The position numbers were made by a program, and so were the translations under genes. A stretch of DNA of 64,000 nucleotides, taken from assembly GCA_027886175.1 (NCBI GenBank), contig JAJNNQ010000137.1, positions 9,800,001 through 9,864,000 on the forward strand. Reading direction: 5' to 3'. Below the pieces are notes generated by a model. It was not told the DNA's origin, searched no databases, and was given only the letters and a program-made list of their open reading frames with translations. This document shows positions 26,545-37,516 of the stretch, piece after piece (position 1 is the first letter of the stretch; every line of letters begins with the position of its first letter). This DNA is from Phylloscopus collybita. Taxonomy: Eukaryota; Chordata; Aves; Passeriformes; Phylloscopidae.

Positions 26545-27196
26545 GGGATTTTAGCAACATCAAATCCATGCCTCTCCAGTTTAGAGACAAGGATGTCATG
26601 TGGGACAGTGTCAAATGCTTTACAGAGGTCCAAGTAGATGATCTCTGTTGTTCGTCAGGGAGGCAAGCCTTGGATTGTGACATGATTTTTTTCTCTGGGG
26701 CTTTATATCACAGTAGACTACCCAGGAGATCCCTAGAGAGACCAAAATCTGCTCTTGTGAAGTCCAGAGTGGTGAGACTGCTGTGCACCCTCCTCTCTGC
26801 CCTAAGGGTTTTGAAGTCCATCTTTCCTTGATCACTGCAGCCAAGGCTGCCCTTGACCTTCACACTGCCCACCAGACCCTCCTTGTTGATGAAAACAAAC
26901 TCTGGCATAACAGCTTTCCTTGCTGGCTTCTCTATCAGTTGGAGAATGAAGTTATGATCAATATGTTCCAGAAACCTCCTTGATTGCTTCTTCCCTGCTG
27001 TGTTTTCCCTCCAATAGGTATCAGGATGTTTGAAGGTCCCCATGGGGACCAGGCTTATGAATGTGAGTCTGCCCCTACCTGTGTATAGAGGGATGCATCC
27101 ACTTGGTCCTCCTGGTACAACAGCTCAGCAGACCCTCACTGTAATGGCATCCTGTCCCTGCCCTCTCTTTAATTCTGACCCCTAAACTGTCAGGAA
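26545..27196 (-). mobile_element. CR1 LINE internal ORF2 fragment, internally deleted
   Basis: Read on the minus strand, the interval gives in order the C-terminal half of a CR1 endonuclease (27196 down to about 26708) and then reverse-transcriptase motif A (about 26645 down to 26555). In intact CR1 ORF2 these parts are separated by a couple of hundred residues; here only about 60 bases separate them, so roughly 0.7 kb has been deleted. Unlike the other CR1 fragments in the window it does not reach the 3' UTR. The deletion size is my estimate from knowledge of the family. Confidence 0.88.
26555..27043 (-). pseudogene. CR1 ORF2 remnant: endonuclease end plus RT motif A
   Basis: A 111-codon frame at 26708-27043 (minus) shows the CR1 endonuclease landmarks in order: FKHPDTYWRENTAG near the start, then KQSRRFL, NKEGLVG, GCSDQ and LTTLDFTRADFGL. 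Two catalytic positions are lost: the GDFN motif reads GTFK, and the SDH histidine is a glutamine. After a short gap a second readable stretch (26555-26645) carries [19 protein letters not shown], which is RT motif A with its catalytic aspartate kept. Upstream, 27044-27196 still reads as CR1 (an RIK-RAGTGDAITVRVC-like stretch) but contains a stop and a frame change. In a live element ORF2 nicks target DNA and copies the RNA into it; this copy cannot. Confidence 0.88.
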
Positions 27197-28194
27197 ACAG
27201 GAAACAGGTAAGGGCTTAGTACAAAACATGCTGCTGCTGGCATCAATGTGACAATAAAAAACTTGAAGTTGCTTAAAGATTCATTGAGTGAGATCTAGAG
27301 ACAGGCACAAAATGACACAACTTTCAAAACTGGGCAGCCAGATTGATTAACCATGACAGAAACATAATATAATGGAACAAGCCATTCAACATTTCTTTTA
27401 AAGTAAAGCTAACATCTTTCTTCACAGACAGATACATACAGATGCAAATTGATTGAAAAAAACCCTGAAAAACTAGTAGTGAAGAGGATAAGACAGATAC
27501 TAAAGCCCACTTTGATATAAAATTATATTTTTTCATGGAGCATTATAAATAATTATCACCCAACCCTCCTCCAGAGATTTAGGCCAGCTTTCACATACTG
27601 TTGTGATGGTGGAGGAAAACATTAGTTTATCATTGCAGTGGAGTGATGACAGAAGTACATTCCAGCCCACTCTGAATTGCTAATAGAATTACACACTGAG
27701 TCAAAGCATGGGGAATGATTTTTCCTTAAGTAGTGTTGCTGATATTAAACATAGACGAATGCTATAAGAAATGTGCAAAAAATTGTTGATGCTGCAGTGC
27801 AAAACATGAGATAGCAAGTATCCCGTCATAAAAGCAGGATTATAACTCCATTAGAGTTTTAAGAGAAGTGGATACAATAAGAGTATTTAAAAAAAGAATA
27901 TATAAGAATAGAAATATGTAGAGTTTAGCCAAGCCATAACAAATAGATACAATATTTGCTTTTATGTATTTCATAAATGATGTGTGAAATAGGTTCAAAT
28001 GGTTCAAAAAAGATTGAAAAATTACATTAAGTCATGTGGACTGTATGTTTACTTTCAAGGTAAGACGAATAAGCCCCTGGAAAGAGATCTGAAAATATTA
28101 ACACTAAATATAATTCACCATTCCCTTAATTTTAGAATACAAATACTGAGAGAAATACAAAGCATAAAAATTAACTGGTCAAACTGAGGAACTT
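27197..28194. other. Unique AT-rich DNA, nothing recognised
   Basis: No gene, RNA gene or transposon was recognised between the CR1 ORF2 remnant and the GC-rich island. Open frames are at most 70 codons. Confidence 0.55.
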
Positions 28195-28520
28195 TGAACT
28201 TATTGAACTCCTCAGGGGTGCCTGTGATGTGGGTCAGGCCCAGTGAGGGGAACCAGGTGCAGACCTGCCCTGGGATGGCCAGGCAGGGCTGTGGGATGAG
28301 GTGGGGTCAGAGCAGCACCAGGGTGACATGGCCAAGGCTATGGCTCAGGTGAGGTCCAAGAGCCTCAGCTGGAAAGAGCCACACCTGAGTGGGGCTTGGC
28401 CATCACCAAGGGCTGTGCCTTTCTCCAGTCAGAAGTAGCCATGTGCTGCTCCCCAGCTGACATCCCATTAACCACAGGGACCCTGAGGAAATCCAGGACA
28501 AGGAAGGTTATGCTGGGGCC
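28195..28520. other. GC-rich island of unknown origin
   Basis: The base composition changes sharply at about 28200, from AT-rich to a G/C-rich run full of CAGG, GGCC, TGGGG and CCAGG words, and returns to background after about 28520. CpGs are nearly absent, so it is not a CpG island. It lacks CR1 3' UTR blocks, long open frames and tandem structure. It could be an old LTR or other decayed repeat, or a foreign insertion such as a processed non-coding transcript. I see no target-site duplication or poly(A). Confidence 0.5.
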
Positions 28521-29113
28521 TTTCTCATATAGGTCTTTTTTCACATCATAACTTCACAAGGGTCCATGGCTTTGCTGGAGACATTGCTAAACAAATGCTT
28601 GATCTCACAGATGGTCTCTCCTTAAGGCAAGGACAAAAAGATATTTAGGCCTGGATTTCCAGCTTCCTTTGGATCCTGCTCTCTCTCACATGGAGAGAGC
28701 CACTATGCCACACACAGAAAGAGCAACTCAGACTTTTAAAGTGGGTTGTTAAAGCACTCAACTACAGAGGAAAATTTCTGTTCTTGTCTTCATCTCAGTA
28801 CAAATTTGTATTTCTGTATAGGGAACAGTCTTTATATTAAACATTTACTTAGCTCTTAGTTTAAGAGTTCAAATCCATGCTGGACCACACTGGGAGAAGA
28901 GTCCTGTCTCGTGGGATTGTAATTGCTCTCTCTATGTACACCTATTTTTCTTCCCCCTAGTTCTGCAATTTATGAAGAAATTTTTAACAGACATGGTATC
29001 CTCAAGGCTTTACACAAACTTTGTGGTCCCACACCTAGGATATTACCATGGACTGGAGAGATTAGTGAGAAAAACTTCCATAACTGATGCCTTTCTTTCC
29101 CATCTTCTCCCAG

Positions 29114-29160
29114 AAAACAAACAAACAAACAAACACACAAACAACAACAACAACAAAAAA
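29114..29160. repeat. CAAA then CAA microsatellite
   Basis: About five CAAA tetramers, a short CACA step, then about five CAA trimers ending in an A run. Confidence 0.9.
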
Positions 29161-29605
29161 GCCCTGCTTGCTTTTATTGCCATAGTCCTGGGAACCCTGT
29201 ATTTGATCTTAGCTTCAACACAAAAGACAAACACCCACAATAATCTTCCAATGTGCTCTGGTTGCAACAGTGCAACACATTTCTGTCATTTATTATTTTG
29301 AATTATTATTAATCAAGACTACTCTATGTAGTAGGGCCTTAAATGAGACCCTAGTGAAACCTATGTAGAATTCAATCTTGTGCCCCATGTGTGAATAAAG
29401 CAGAAACTGGACAGAAATGCATTACCTACCCACCAGATAGGTTAGTGTTTGGCCCAGAGGGAAGAGCTTGGGGATATTTTCAGTGGTCTCTGAAACTTCA
29501 GTTCCCATATTTTTCACTTAAATTTAGGCAAAATATTATTATGTTTGGCCTGAGTCTCCTTTGAAGAAATAAAACCTAAGCTTCAAGAATTTTGCTTTAT
29601 TTCTT

Positions 29606-29634
29606 TTAATTATAATTATAATTATAATTATAAT
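29606..29634. repeat. AATTAT hexamer microsatellite
   Basis: Between four and five AATTAT units in perfect register. Each unit is nearly self-complementary, so the tract can fold back on itself. Confidence 0.88.
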
Positions 29635-32435
29635 ACTGATTTGGAAAGGTTGAAAATATAAATCCTGGCATACATCCATCACATTTCAGATAAGCAAGCT
29701 CACTGACTTTTTGTATTAGTAAAAAATGAGACACAGCAGATGATATATGCCAAGATATCTTCTTAATTTTTTATTTGTCCACTTTGGACATTTTCTGAGT
29801 AAATTAATCTAATTGTGCAACAGAAACTCAGCATCCTCTTCTAGGCTCAGCGTTTTGGGTACCTATGCTTATTATTCTTTTAATGAAAATGGCTTCACAT
29901 TTCTCAGTATTACATTTCTTTGCAACCATTTATGGAACAGGTCCTGAGTTATTTGAAGGCTCAGTACTCGTCTGTTTCTGTCCCTCTCTCCTACATAAAT
30001 ACCTGGACATGAAAGATAAATAATTAATCAAGATTAAAAGCTGTTGAGAAGGGAAAAACCCAGAATGTGCTCAACAGGAAAGTTCTTCACTCTTTTCCAC
30101 ATGTAATAATAGCAGCTTCTCAATAGATCCCTGTGTATGCTTTCTTTATAATAAATTTCTTAAACTTTCTTAGCTAAGGCAGGGGTGTGTGGCTTGCAAT
30201 TTCTATATAAGTCAGTGACAGGGCATCTGAAATTTCAAATTAATTGTCCAAATCAGCACAACTGGTACAACTGACTTCGTGTAACCCAGTTGATGAATGG
30301 CTATAAAAGGTCCTGGGCTGGGTCATGAGAGGGTTTTTATGGGCACACAGGTGGGGAGGGCCATGTGTTGCTCCCCTTGTACTGTTCTGGAGCAACTGTA
30401 ACAGTCTGTGATTAGAATCAGCTTAGGTGAAAAGGAAAATGGGAAAAAAGAGCTAAACTGCACTTCTGAGCCAAGTATTTCTGAGCTTATCCTGGCAATA
30501 TAGAAATGTGTGAGCACATAATTGTGTTGAATGCATCTCTCACTGTGGTTTTTTTGTATGTTTTTTCTTTAATTTCAAATATCTGTTCTGAGAGAAGAAA
30601 ATTGATAAAATATACCTTTTTCTGAAAAAACAGAAAAGCCAGGATCTCATTTCTGTGAAAAACATAGGTTGAAAAAAACAAAAATCTTTCTTAGCTTTCC
30701 AAATGACGTCTCATAACCAGCTTGTCTTTATCCAGAAGTAAAAATGAAAATTTATGACATTTTTTACTTTCAGGGTTATCAGCCATCTTTAAAGTGCAAT
30801 CAAGTTATAATATACACTGAGTGCTATGTTCATATTATTACAAGAAATAAATGCAGCATGAACACACTCTGCACCAGAATTCTACCAGTGTACATCAAAG
30901 GATACCTTGAAGTTTTAAGGCTGCAGAGTATCTAAGTTTCACAAACGAAGTTAGCACACTTTGTCCACATGTTGCATTCCTCTGATATTCTGGCTGAGTT
31001 TCTGTTTCTAAAATGCCTTCCAGATGCCATCATTGCTATTGCAGATCTAATCTAAGTTTAGAATACCTAAACGGTACAAAAAAAAATAAAATCTGTAGAA
31101 TCAATTCTTCAGAGACTTCAGCTATCATTTGGGAATGAGGTTTAGGACTGTCTTACATTTACACCTACTGAAATATAAAATTCAAGAAGCAAAAGACCTG
31201 CTTTATAAGAATGTCATGATGATTTGATATGTTTATACTATTTTATGATTATATATTCCCCCTCACAGAAAAGCAGAGAATTTATAATAATTTGGATTTA
31301 TTCAAATAGCAGTAAATAAAGTTTAAAGGCATATTTCCTTACAATGGAAATTTAATAAGAAACCAGAGATTATTATTTGTTTCCCTAGACGATAAAGTAA
31401 GTGAATACTGTTCAGACACGATGTTGTTTTCAGTCCTATAAACTGCATTTACTACTGAGCTTTACCAACATGTTAGGTTGATAATGCAGCCACTTATCAC
31501 AGTGGTGTTGTCAGATGACTATAAGAATTCCTCTTGGAAACAGATTAATAACCTCAGATTTATTTATTCTCAAATAAACTAATAACAAGGAAATCAGTAA
31601 TGGCTGTAATGCCAGACTTAGCAAAGGAACAATAGAAACACTCAGTGTACATTATACTGTGAAACTATGCCGCAATATTTGTATATATTAATTAAGGATA
31701 TATTTCTTGTACAAAATAGTAATATTTTTGTGAACAGAAGTTGCTTAAAACTTCTGTATAATAATGCAGAATAAAGTGTATTTAAAAATGTCCTCTATTG
31801 CACTGACAAGGTAAATTTCTATAGCAAAGTGCTATGTAAAAGAAGTGCTTAATACACTTTATTGTAGAGTTAAATTTTAAGGCATGGAAATGTTTTGATA
31901 AATGATTCCTTCTATTTCATTATAGCATAGTTATTCTTCCTATTTGTGATCATAATGGTTACATGAGAGGTTACATCCCCTTTTATTGAACAGATAGGAA
32001 ATAACTGCTTTCTGTCCTCACAGTAAAAGCCTGCAGACCACACAAATTCAAGTCACACAATATAAACAAGCAGAACCTGCACAGAAATCTTAATATTTGA
32101 GCTGCTGTAAGTCAGGCAATGGATCAGATGGCGCCACTTAGTATTTCACATCAGGCTGGGCAAACAAAGGGAGATGTATGGTTTCAGTATTCTTTTTTTG
32201 TCAAAGGAAGATTAGAGCTCCAAGAGCTGCAGAGAAACCAAACTGATGATACACATCGCTTTGTTTAACCAAAAGTACTTGAAAGGTTTAGTATAGAAAG
32301 GGAGAGAAGCCTACCCTTTAGCTGCAGTTTGATTCACCTGAGCATGAATATCATCTATCTAGGACACCTGTCCTCCTTGTCTCATTCATGCCCATGATAA
32401 CACTTGATAACTCACTCTGTGACCTACTGACCCAG

Positions 32436-32771
32436 TTGTGGCCTTCCAGTACCTGAGGGGAGACTACAAAAACGGTGGAGAGGAACATTTTACAAAAGCA
32501 TGTAGTGAGAGGACAAGGAGGGATGGCTTTAAACTGAAAGAAAGTAGATTTAGATTAGGAAGAAATCATTTGCTCTGAGGGTGGTGAGGCACTGGAAGAG
32601 GTTGCCCAGAAAGGTTATGGCTGTGCTGTGCCTGGATATATTCAAATCCAGGCTGGATGGAGCTCTGAGGAACCTGGTCTAGTTCAAGGTGTTCCTGTCC
32701 ACAGCAGGGGAATTGGAACTAGACAACTTTGAAGATCCTTCCAACCCAAATCTTTCTATGATTCTGTGATA
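32436..32771 (+). mobile_element. CR1 LINE 3' UTR fragment
   Basis: It begins in the 'gtggccttccagtacctgag' block (about 32439) and carries the CR1 3' UTR in order: gggatggctttaaactgaaa near 32520, actggaagaggttgcccaga near 32591, ggctggatggagctctgagg near 32651, and a cttccaaccc-tttctatgattctgtga tail (32737-32769). It is well preserved compared with the 3.1-kb copy, so probably younger. It contains no coding sequence. Confidence 0.93.
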
Positions 32772-35700
32772 TATATGCACATATATTTAATTATTAAATA
32801 TATTAAAATCCATAGGTGAAATGTACACAGATTTGCCAATTTCTTCATGTCTTATTTTTAACAAGACAAAGAATATAGTGAAGTTTATCTAACCAACACT
32901 ACTACTACTATTTTTATGTAGTTACCCATGTTTTTCTGTTCATATTGTGCATACACATCTCTACAGCAGTGTTTCTCTTGGGCAAATGCAAGGGGAGATC
33001 TCATACAATCAAAGCTGAACTTGATTTTATTGCACACAGGACAAGCAGTGTCCACGTAGACGTGTGAGCATGATGTGACTGAAGGAGTGACACTGCCAAT
33101 GTGAAGCACAGGCCTTCTTGAACAGTTTAGCACGTTGTCATCATGGATCAGTGCTCCAAGGGATTCAATACAGCCCTTACACTGTCATTGCTGTCTTTGC
33201 TTTCACTAGTTCTCTGCTCTAAGCAAACAACTTTTTCATTGAGCTCTGTAATTTTTATATTTCAAAGAGCTTGAGTGTTCATTTTGGAGGACAATGTGCA
33301 ATCACATAAATGTACTTAAATTTAGATGAGATAAAACATTTTCAAAAATATAGTGTTTATTATAGCATGAAAATGAGTGTTTAAAAGTTATGTCCTACAG
33401 CTCATGTATGTCCATCCAGATTTAGGGTAACAGCTCCTACTTTTAGAATGTATATTTTTGTAATAAGAATACATTTCAGTCAGTATTTTTAAAAGTCTTG
33501 CATGAAGGCTGTTATGTTATCTGTCACTTAAAAAGATAAATTGTCTCAGCTAAGAATTAGCAATGAACTACACCTCTAATTCTTATATTTTATATAAATG
33601 ATTACAAAATTTTAATAAACACTATCAAAAGAAAGTATTTTCTTGGAAAAAAAGATAGAAAAAATAAAAACTGTTCAAGTTTTCTAGCCATGAGAACAGT
33701 CTCATACCTGATTTCACTATATCTGCTGAAAAGGTCGTGACTCCTGCCCAGGTTTTAGATGAGGTAGAAGAGATTAATCAAAAGTTTAAAGATGCATCCT
33801 GACTTCTGTTCGACTTCCCTGTTAGACAAGGGAAAGGATGGAAATAGATGCCTAAATAAAACTGCAAGATAGATTTACATACACAAGTCTGTGGTCACAT
33901 CCAAGATTTTTCTAGGACAGTGTAGAAGGATGGGCTTGTCACAGCAATTGCACCCAGCCAGAATGACATGTATCTTTTTGGTAACTTCTCACTGTGAAAC
34001 ACCAAGAGAAAACCTTGTTGAGTGAATGTGAGATCTAGGTACAAATCATGCATTAGCTTTTCCATCTCTAGCTCTCTCTAAACCAGGTAATGGTAGTATT
34101 GATGGTTAGAACTAGTGAAAATGTAGTACTTCTTTGGTTTAACCTTACATTTGCTGTGGGTTAATTTTGAATAACTAGAAAATTAATTTTGTTTCTCTGG
34201 CTGTGGTCAATCTGAAATCTGGGTGTTTTAGCTAATTCCAGTGTTAAAGGGACCCCTCAACACAAGGTTATGGACTAGTTTAAGACCTAATTTTTTTACA
34301 GCAGAGTTTGTGATGGTTTCCTTTGACTTTCATCAGCCTTAACTTTCACAATGTATGAAAGGCACCAGATATTTCATCAGGCAGTATATGTCAGTATAAT
34401 AAGTAGTATATTCAGCTAGAAAAAAGCCTTTAAAAACCCAGAGCCACTGCAGCAAAACAAAACAAAATAAAAGAACAATAAGAACTAAACCTAGTTTTTT
34501 CATAATAGGGTAGGAAAATAAGCAGTCTTTAGGAAGATGACAAAAGTTCGTAAAGGGGAACAAAAGGTTTCGCAGCAAGAAAACTTGCATGCACTTTTCT
34601 TCTCTAATGAAATGATTTTCAGATTATAAAATGTGAAAAAAAAAAAAAAAGCAAGGTGCGTGACTTTCATAATTCTGCTCTCAACAGAAGTTGTTGTTTT
34701 CTTTGCCAGATTTAATAGAAAACTTATGTTTCACCCAGCAGTAAGCTTTATTAAACAGCCTATCCTTAGTTCACCCTTCAAAATCTGACCTCCTTGGACC
34801 AGGAGTTCTCATACAGGCCTCTTGTCATCTTGACATAATATGAAGCTTATATTTCCTGGCATGGAACTAGAAAATTCAAAATATTTCATTTTCCACATTA
34901 AATGAGTCATGTGTTAACACTTGAAAGCAGTATCTGGAATTCTTTTACCATTCTGAATTTGCCATCATTTGCTGTCTTTATTATCTTTTGGAGGTAAATA
35001 TAACTCCTCTTTCCATTCTTAAACTTCTAGTGGAAAACTCTGAAAGGGCTTGCTTACATTTCTGTTGTTACTGGTCAGCACTGAAATGCAAAGCTTGGAT
35101 TTTATGGGTGCTGAGCACCAACAGTCTTCGCAGATGTCAGCAGATGCTGAAGTTTATCTGGTTTTGAAAAATATCTGGAAAGCAGCCTACCAAATTATTG
35201 TGTCTAACTGTAAGCCTCTTTCTTCAAAGCGCAACCAAAGACAATTAAAACTCCACACTTAAAACTTATGTAAAGAAAGTAAGAGAGGCAGGGAAAAAGT
35301 TAGGATAGCAATTGCAATATTATAGCCTGAGGGCATGAAAATTAGGAAAGCAACTTTTGGACTGAGATAAAAACTTCAACCAAACAAATGTCACTGTGAA
35401 AGTGACTCATGTGTTGAGTGTACAGTGACAGTGGAGGACTTGCTGACAATTTTCTGTGATTTAATTATTTCATGATGTTCTTATGTGTATGTTATATGAT
35501 GTGGCTAGAATGAGGGGGGGAGGAGAAAGTGGATTTTTTTTTTATTATTTATTGGAAATTTTTTCAGGTAATCATACTTCTGCCCAAAATGAACTTATTC
35601 TAATCTTATGCTGTGTCCACGATGTAATATGATATTTAGTAAACCTTTATAGTAACTTCATTCTGCAAATGGATAAACCCTACTTGAAGCTCTCCTTTTC

Positions 35701-37255
35701 AATAGGGTTTGGGGCTTGAGCAGAGGATATGTGTTGGGATGCTACCACCTCACATTTTTTCTCTTCTGTTTCATACACACATGCAGCCACATGAGCAGTA
35801 CCTCTTCCCAGAGGAACAGAGGGAACATGTGCACTGTATCTCTTTGGAATAATGACAGAGGAGCAAGTTCAAACCAGCAAACATCATACCTAAATGTGTG
35901 ATCTTATCTCTATGCTGAATATAGCAACATGTAAATATTATTTCTTAGTGAAAGCTACCAAAACTCTTGAGGTCTCTTCTCTCCATTATTAACAAACTTA
36001 AGAAATGCCCAACCCTTTATTCAGTAATTAAAGCTTATATTATTTCTATGTGAGATGGAACAATACCTTTTTTATTAATATCTTTCTACATATTAGGAGC
36101 TTTACAGAAGCTTTATTAACTGAGCTGATTGAAATAAAAGGAATTATTTCTCAATAGTAATGGCTATTAAAGATGATAATGAAAATTAACCAGTTTATGG
36201 TTCTTCTACAGAGTGATTGAATCTAATTACTTCTGCTTTTTATCTTTAACTGTAACAACAACAATATTTTTTCCATACCAAAACCTGAATGTTAGTTCAG
36301 GGACCCCTTATAAAAGAGTGTGGGCTAGGGTCACTGCAACACTTTACTGTGAGAGGACTGGGGGAAGATGGATCTTCTTATGGGGTTGAGAAAGTACATC
36401 TTTTGGAAGCTGCTGGTGAGCAAAGGAAAATGTGGGAATGACCAAACCTGCAAAAGAATTCTAAATGTGTGTCTGGCCTTAGAAACTTCTGTAGAAAAAA
36501 TATAAGAATACATTTTAACTTTGCTCTTCTTCAGTGCTTTGAAGTCAATGTAACACATGATAGTAGCTTGAAAGTTAAATATAGATATCACAATTTGGAG
36601 AAAAAACCTTGATATGAAGGTCTCTGTAAATCTATGCTAAATTAGCTTACCAGCTGAACTTTTTGCTAAATATCTTTAAAGGTGTATTTAAAAATTATAT
36701 CCTGCTTGCTATAAAATCATGTGCACTGTCCTACTGTATTTATACCTTCTGCTAATGCACGCTCTAGTGCAAATGGCAATAGCTCTGAAAGCAATCTGCC
36801 TGGAAGTAGTTCATAAAAAGATAAAAGTGTGACAATATTCTCAGCAAGCTGGAGCACACAAACCCACAAGCAATAAATGCATTATTTCTACTTCACTACA
36901 TTCTATTTCCTCTCTGTTAGAGTTCTGGATTCATGACAAAGCTAATGTAAAAAGGGAAAAGAAAAAAGAAAAAAAAAGCCAGTTGGTTTTCAAAAGACCA
37001 ATATTACACACTGAAGGCAACATTTGTAAAAATGTATAGGCACTGGCAATCTAATTATTTTTCTTTTTTAACTTACTTTTTTTTTATTATTATCATTCTG
37101 AAATATGGGAGGAATCAAGCATATAACTCAGAGAAAAATCTCATTCTTCATATTATTTGTGAGACACATACATCATTTACTGCAATAAGGCACTGGAGTA
37201 TGATTTCTTAGGTATTTTGAAATAAAATTATGGGTAGTCAGATTGATAGACAAGA
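32772..37255. other. Unique AT-rich DNA, no gene recognised
   Basis: About 4.5 kb without a recognised transposon. It includes a 15-A run at 34636-34650. The stretch 36690-36850 is GC-balanced and word-complex, which is sometimes seen in conserved non-coding DNA, but there is no second sequence to compare. Open frames are at most 86 codons and unrecognised. Confidence 0.55.
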
Positions 37256-37516
37256 TTTCCCTTCCCTTCCCTTCCCTTCCCTTCCCTTCCCTTCCCTTCC
37301 CTTCCCTTCCCTTCCCTTCCCTTCCCTTCCCTTCCCTTCCCTTCTTCCTCTTTCCCTTTCCCTTCTTTTTCTTTTTCTTTTTCTTTTTCTTTTTCTTTTT
37401 CTTTTTCTTTTTCTTTTTCTTTTTCTTTTTCTTTTTCTTTTTCTTTTTCTTTTTCTTTTTCTTTTTCTTTTTCTTTTTCTTTCTTTTTCTTTTTCTTTTT
37501 CTTTTTCCTTTTCTCT
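37256..37516 (+). repeat. 261-base uninterrupted homopyrimidine tract
   Basis: There is no purine on the plus strand across the interval. The first part is about 17 perfect TTCCC pentamers (37257-37343). A mixed stretch follows (to about 37364), then about 23 TTTTTC hexamers with one shortened unit near 37483, ending in ttccttttctct. The open frames of 90 to 102 codons on both strands (Phe-Pro-Ser, Leu-Phe, Lys-Glu, Gly-Arg-Glu repeats) are translations of the repeat. The tract can form triplex DNA and is likely to be length-variable. Confidence 0.97.

Larger units (their letters stand above)
28521..32435. other. Unique AT-rich DNA with short simple repeats
   Basis: No gene was recognised. 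The longest open frame (109 codons, 28972-29301) spans the CAAA/CAA repeat and has no known domain. A textbook TATA-box word (ctataaaagg) lies at 30301-30310, and a CTCF-like core (gatggcgccactta) at 32127-32140; both are isolated matches. Confidence 0.55.
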
